DNA from: an uncultured Acholeplasmatales bacterium
Lineage (GTDB): Bacteria > Bacillota_I > Bacilli_A > ML615J-28 > CAG-698
Length of the DNA: 6,882 nt
Direction: 5' to 3'
NCBI GenBank assembly: GCA_937877075.1
Contig: CALEGD010000011.1
Coordinates: 1 to 6,882 of the forward strand
A model generated the notes under the pieces. That model worked only from the letters and a program-made list of their open reading frames with translations, was not told the DNA's origin and did not search any database. A program made the position numbers and the translations under genes. Shown piece after piece: positions 5,109 through 6,882 of the stretch; the stretch's first letter is position 1; each line of letters begins with the position of its first letter.

Positions 5109-5372
5109 ATGATCGTTGAATTAAGAAAAAAATCGCAAATAACTTTACCAAAAGAAATAGTTAAAGAATTAAATTTAATTGAGGGAGATAAATTTGAAAT
5201 TAATGTGGTTAATGGATTGATTACATTAGAACCGGTTGCAATCTATCCTAAAGAATATTTATTAAAGTTAGAAGAAGAAATAAATGCGTTAAAAGAAGAT
5301 TCAAAGATAAAAAATGAGGCATTTGATAATATTGATGATTTAATGAAAAGCTTAAAAGAAAAAGAGAAGTAA
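5109..5372 (+). CDS. AbrB/SpoVT-type antitoxin
   Basis: An 87-residue protein with an N-terminal swapped-hairpin AbrB/MazE-type DNA-binding domain (about 1-45): ELRKKSQITLPKEIVKELNL, then EGDKFEI and GLITLEP. A charged helical tail follows (48-87), ending NIDDLMKSLKEKEK, the kind of acidic/amphipathic segment antitoxins use to wrap and neutralise their toxin. It has an excellent AAGGAGG five bases before the ATG. The next gene starts within two bases of its stop codon, the tight arrangement typical of type II toxin-antitoxin pairs. It probably represses the operon through the dyad at 5079-5093; that is inference. Alternative reading as a free-standing transition-state regulator is unlikely given the adjoining toxin. 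Confidence 0.88.
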   Translation: MIVELRKKSQITLPKEIVKELNLIEGDKFEINVVNGLITLEPVAIYPKEYLLKLEEEINALKEDSKIKNEAFDNIDDLMKSLKEKEK

Positions 5373-5373
5373 T

Positions 5374-5634
5374 GTGTATAAGATTACATATACCGCCTGC
5401 TTTTTAAAATCATTTAATAGATTAACAAATGATGAACAATTAACTTTTCAAAATAAGATGAAAATATTTATTGAAAACAATCATCCATCACTTAGAAACA
5501 AGAAAATTAAGGGTCATAAAGATTTATATGAAAGTAGTTTAAATATGGATATAAGAATAATATGGTATTATGAAAACCAAATAATTATTGTATTGATAGA
5601 TATTGGTCATCATGATATTTTAAAAAGATACTAA
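5374..5634 (+). CDS. RelE/ParE-superfamily toxin (type II TA)
   Basis: An 86-residue basic protein of the RelE/ParE fold; YafQ/RelE members are ribosome-dependent mRNA endonucleases. Family features are the opening MYKITYTACFLKSFNRL, the central HPSLRNKKIKGHKDLYES (37-54), the DIRIIWYYEN strand with Arg61, and the closing IVLIDIGHHDILKRY (72-86) with His79, His80 and Asp81 as likely active-site residues. Start codon is GTG at 5374; no in-frame ATG exists upstream, and the family N-terminus begins exactly here. The ATG at 5372-5374 overlaps it in another frame. AAAGAGAAG upstream is a weak ribosome binding site, so it depends on coupling to the antitoxin, which keeps toxin yield lower. Whether it cleaves RNA or targets gyrase cannot be settled from sequence alone, but the His/Asp end favours a RelE/YafQ-like nuclease. 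Confidence 0.87.
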   Translation: MYKITYTACFLKSFNRLTNDEQLTFQNKMKIFIENNHPSLRNKKIKGHKDLYESSLNMDIRIIWYYENQIIIVLIDIGHHDILKRY

Positions 5635-5641
5635 ATATTAG

Positions 5642-5660
5642 TCTAATAATTATTATTAGA
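5642..5660. repeat. Perfect 19-base palindrome after the toxin gene
   Basis: TCTAATAAT, a central T, and ATTATTAGA form a perfect dyad. A further TTAGAA (5656-5661) and TTCTAA (5672-5677) overlap it, giving competing hairpins. There is no T run, so it is not a classical terminator. It sits between the toxin and the Nudix gene and could be an operator or mRNA stabiliser. Confidence 0.5.
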
Positions 5661-5741
5661 AGAATGATTAATTCTAATTGTAATACTAAAAAATAGTAAT
5701 TTCTCGTTACTTAATTAATAGAAGGTTATGGAGTTGTAAAT

Positions 5742-6197
5742 ATGGTAAGAGGAGAATTAACAATAATAACAAATATGTGTATGGTTCATGATGAAGGTAT
5801 GATTCTTGTGCAGGATAGGCTAGATCCTAACTGGCCTGGAATTACCTTTCCATGTGGTCATGTAGAAACAAAAGAATCATTTGTAGATTCTATCATTAGG
5901 GAAGTCTTCGAAGAAACTGGATTAACGATATCTAATCTTAAATTATGTGGCATTAAACAATGGACACAAAAAGAAGGGAAATATAGATATGTAGTTCTCT
6001 TTTATAAAACAAATAGTTTCATTGGAGAACTAAAATCATCTGTTGAAGGAAAAGTGTTTTGGATTAATCGTAAGGATATAGATAATTATGTTCTTGCAAA
6101 GGGATTTAAATCAATGCTAGAAGTTTTTGAAAATGATAATTTATCAGAAAACTATTATTGGTATGAAAGTAATGAATGGCATTGTCAAAATAAATAA
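5742..6197 (+). CDS. Nudix hydrolase, MutT-like (8-oxo-dGTP diphosphatase-type)
   Basis: A complete 151-residue cytosolic Nudix hydrolase, a family that cleaves a nucleoside diphosphate linked to another moiety with Mg2+. The Nudix box fits the G-x5-E-x7-REVxEExGL pattern: Gly39, Glu45, Arg53-Glu54, Glu57-Glu58, Gly60-Leu61. The preceding LVQDRLDPNWPGITFPCGHVE and the later YVVLFYKTN and GKVFW strands resemble the MutT/YtkD-like group usually annotated as 8-oxo-dGTP diphosphatase; the true substrate is not proven. One small oddity is Cys38 where PGGH is usual, giving PCGH. The ATG at 5742 follows GGAG (5730-5733). There is a 69-base gap to the APH-type gene, with no terminator seen, so they may be co-transcribed. 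Confidence 0.92.
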   Translation: MVRGELTIITNMCMVHDEGMILVQDRLDPNWPGITFPCGHVETKESFVDSIIREVFEETGLTISNLKLCGIKQWTQKEGKYRYVVLFYKTNSFIGELKSSVEGKVFWINRKDIDNYVLAKGFKSMLEVFENDNLSENYYWYESNEWHCQNK

Positions 6198-6212
6198 ATA
6201 GTGATTTTACAT

Positions 6213-6252
6213 ATAAATTTCAATTTGTAATGCTAATATTAGTGGAATTTAT
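6213..6252 (+). promoter_or_regulatory. Possible leader hairpin before the APH-type gene
   Basis: ATAAATTTC (6213-6221) pairs with GAATTTAT (6245-6252) with one bulged base, and the loop carries the palindrome CTAATATTAG (6233-6242). The strong GGAGGAG at 6253-6259 follows at once and stays free. It is AT-rich and of uncertain meaning. Confidence 0.3.
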
Positions 6253-6266
6253 GGAGGAGTAATATA

Positions 6267-6882
6267 ATGAAAAATATAAAGTTTATTAAGGAAAATTACA
6301 TTAGGAAGATTACTCCTTTATTGAAAGGCTGGTCTAAAGATAAAAAGTATATTTTAGAAGATGATTTAGGTGAAAAATATCTCTTAAGAATTTCAAGTGA
6401 AGAGTTATATGATAGAAAGAAACAGCAGTTTGAACTATTAAAGGAAATAGATAAATTAGATATTATATATTCAAAACCAATTGAGTTTGAAAAAATGACT
6501 GATGGAAATGTCTATATGATATTGTCTTATCTTGAGGGTGAAGATGGAATTGCAGCAGTATCCAAAATGTCTGATAAAAAAGCCTACACATTGGGATTAG
6601 AAGCAGGTATCATTTTAAAAAAACTGCATCAAATTTCAGTGCCTGAACAAGAAAAGACTTGGTGGGAAAGATACCAAGAAAAAATGACTAAAAAGCTTAA
6701 TGCATTAATGAATTGTGAATACAAGCTTCCAATGCAGGAAGAACTTGTTAATTATTATAAAGAAAATTGTTATCTAATGAAAAATAGACCTTTATTATTT
6801 GTTCATGGCGATTATCATTTGGGAAATATGATTATTAATAATGGAAAAATAGGCATTATAGATTTCGACAAACTCAGCATAG
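6267..6882 (+). CDS. Aminoglycoside phosphotransferase (APH)-family kinase, 3' end outside window
   Basis: The first 205 residues of a small-molecule kinase of the APH/choline kinase-like fold; the gene continues past the right edge (family length is about 260-300). After an N-lobe with YLLRIS (38-43, Arg41 taking the usual nucleotide-contact region), the C-lobe carries the catalytic loop VHGDYHLGN (179-187: His180, Asp182, Asn187) and the metal-binding IIDFD (197-201, Asp199). GLEAGIILKKLHQI (110-123) is the typical central helix. The ATG at 6267 is chosen because GGAGGAG precedes it by seven bases. Many members phosphorylate aminoglycosides or macrolides, but many others act on sugars or unknown metabolites, so resistance should not be assumed. 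It likely shares a transcript with the Nudix gene, a frequent kind of neighbourhood in accessory DNA of this group. Confidence 0.88.
   Translation, partial: MKNIKFIKENYIRKITPLLKGWSKDKKYILEDDLGEKYLLRISSEELYDRKKQQFELLKEIDKLDIIYSKPIEFEKMTDGNVYMILSYLEGEDGIAAVSKMSDKKAYTLGLEAGIILKKLHQISVPEQEKTWWERYQEKMTKKLNALMNCEYKLPMQEELVNYYKENCYLMKNRPLLFVHGDYHLGNMIINNGKIGIIDFDKLSI

Noticed and set aside
1..6882. CRISPR array, tRNA or rRNA genes, and mycoplasma-type TGA=Trp recoding
   Set aside because: No regularly spaced repeats, no cloverleaf or rRNA-like blocks were seen, and the recognised proteins read through without in-frame TGA, using TGG for Trp.

Overview
The window looks like chromosome of a low-GC Gram-positive bacterium (Bacillota, or a non-recoding relative such as an Erysipelotrichia- or Acholeplasma-like lineage). 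The signs are AT-rich DNA, strong AGGAGG-type ribosome binding sites, A/T-flanked intrinsic terminators, and gene families typical of that group. No coding frame here needs TGA read as Trp, so the standard or bacterial code fits. This placement is inferred from style, not from a marker gene.

Left part (1-1190): the 3' end of a TGS/uridine-kinase-type nucleoside kinase gene is followed after 7 bases by a flavin-reductase-like gene. A perfect 28-base palindromic terminator ends them. These two genes look like the host backbone: sampled lines reach 43-53% GC, against about 22-32% GC in sampled lines further right. Converging on the same terminator from the minus strand is the broken C-terminal end of a LacI/GalR-family regulator. 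Its body is missing, and the break (about 1360-1400) coincides with the compositional change and with a second, similar terminator held inside an imperfect inverted repeat. This is the likely edge of an acquired or rearranged region.

Right part (1440-6882): small, AT-rich, plus-strand accessory units, several with their own promoter or terminator and with gene debris between them. In order they are: an orphan RtcB-type RNA ligase; a decayed GNAT acetyltransferase with its terminator; an XRE regulator with a membrane-anchored tail, followed by a five-helix membrane protein and a small flavodoxin; the left end of an IS3-like insertion sequence with a long hairpin that masks the transposase ribosome binding site; an AbrB-type antitoxin with a RelE/ParE-type toxin, whose promoter reaches into the IS debris; a Nudix hydrolase; and the start of an APH-family kinase cut by the window end.

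No single new multi-gene system is proven. The items most worth checking are the XRE-membrane pair, the IS-hairpin/toxin-antitoxin promoter junction, and the break at 1360-1480.
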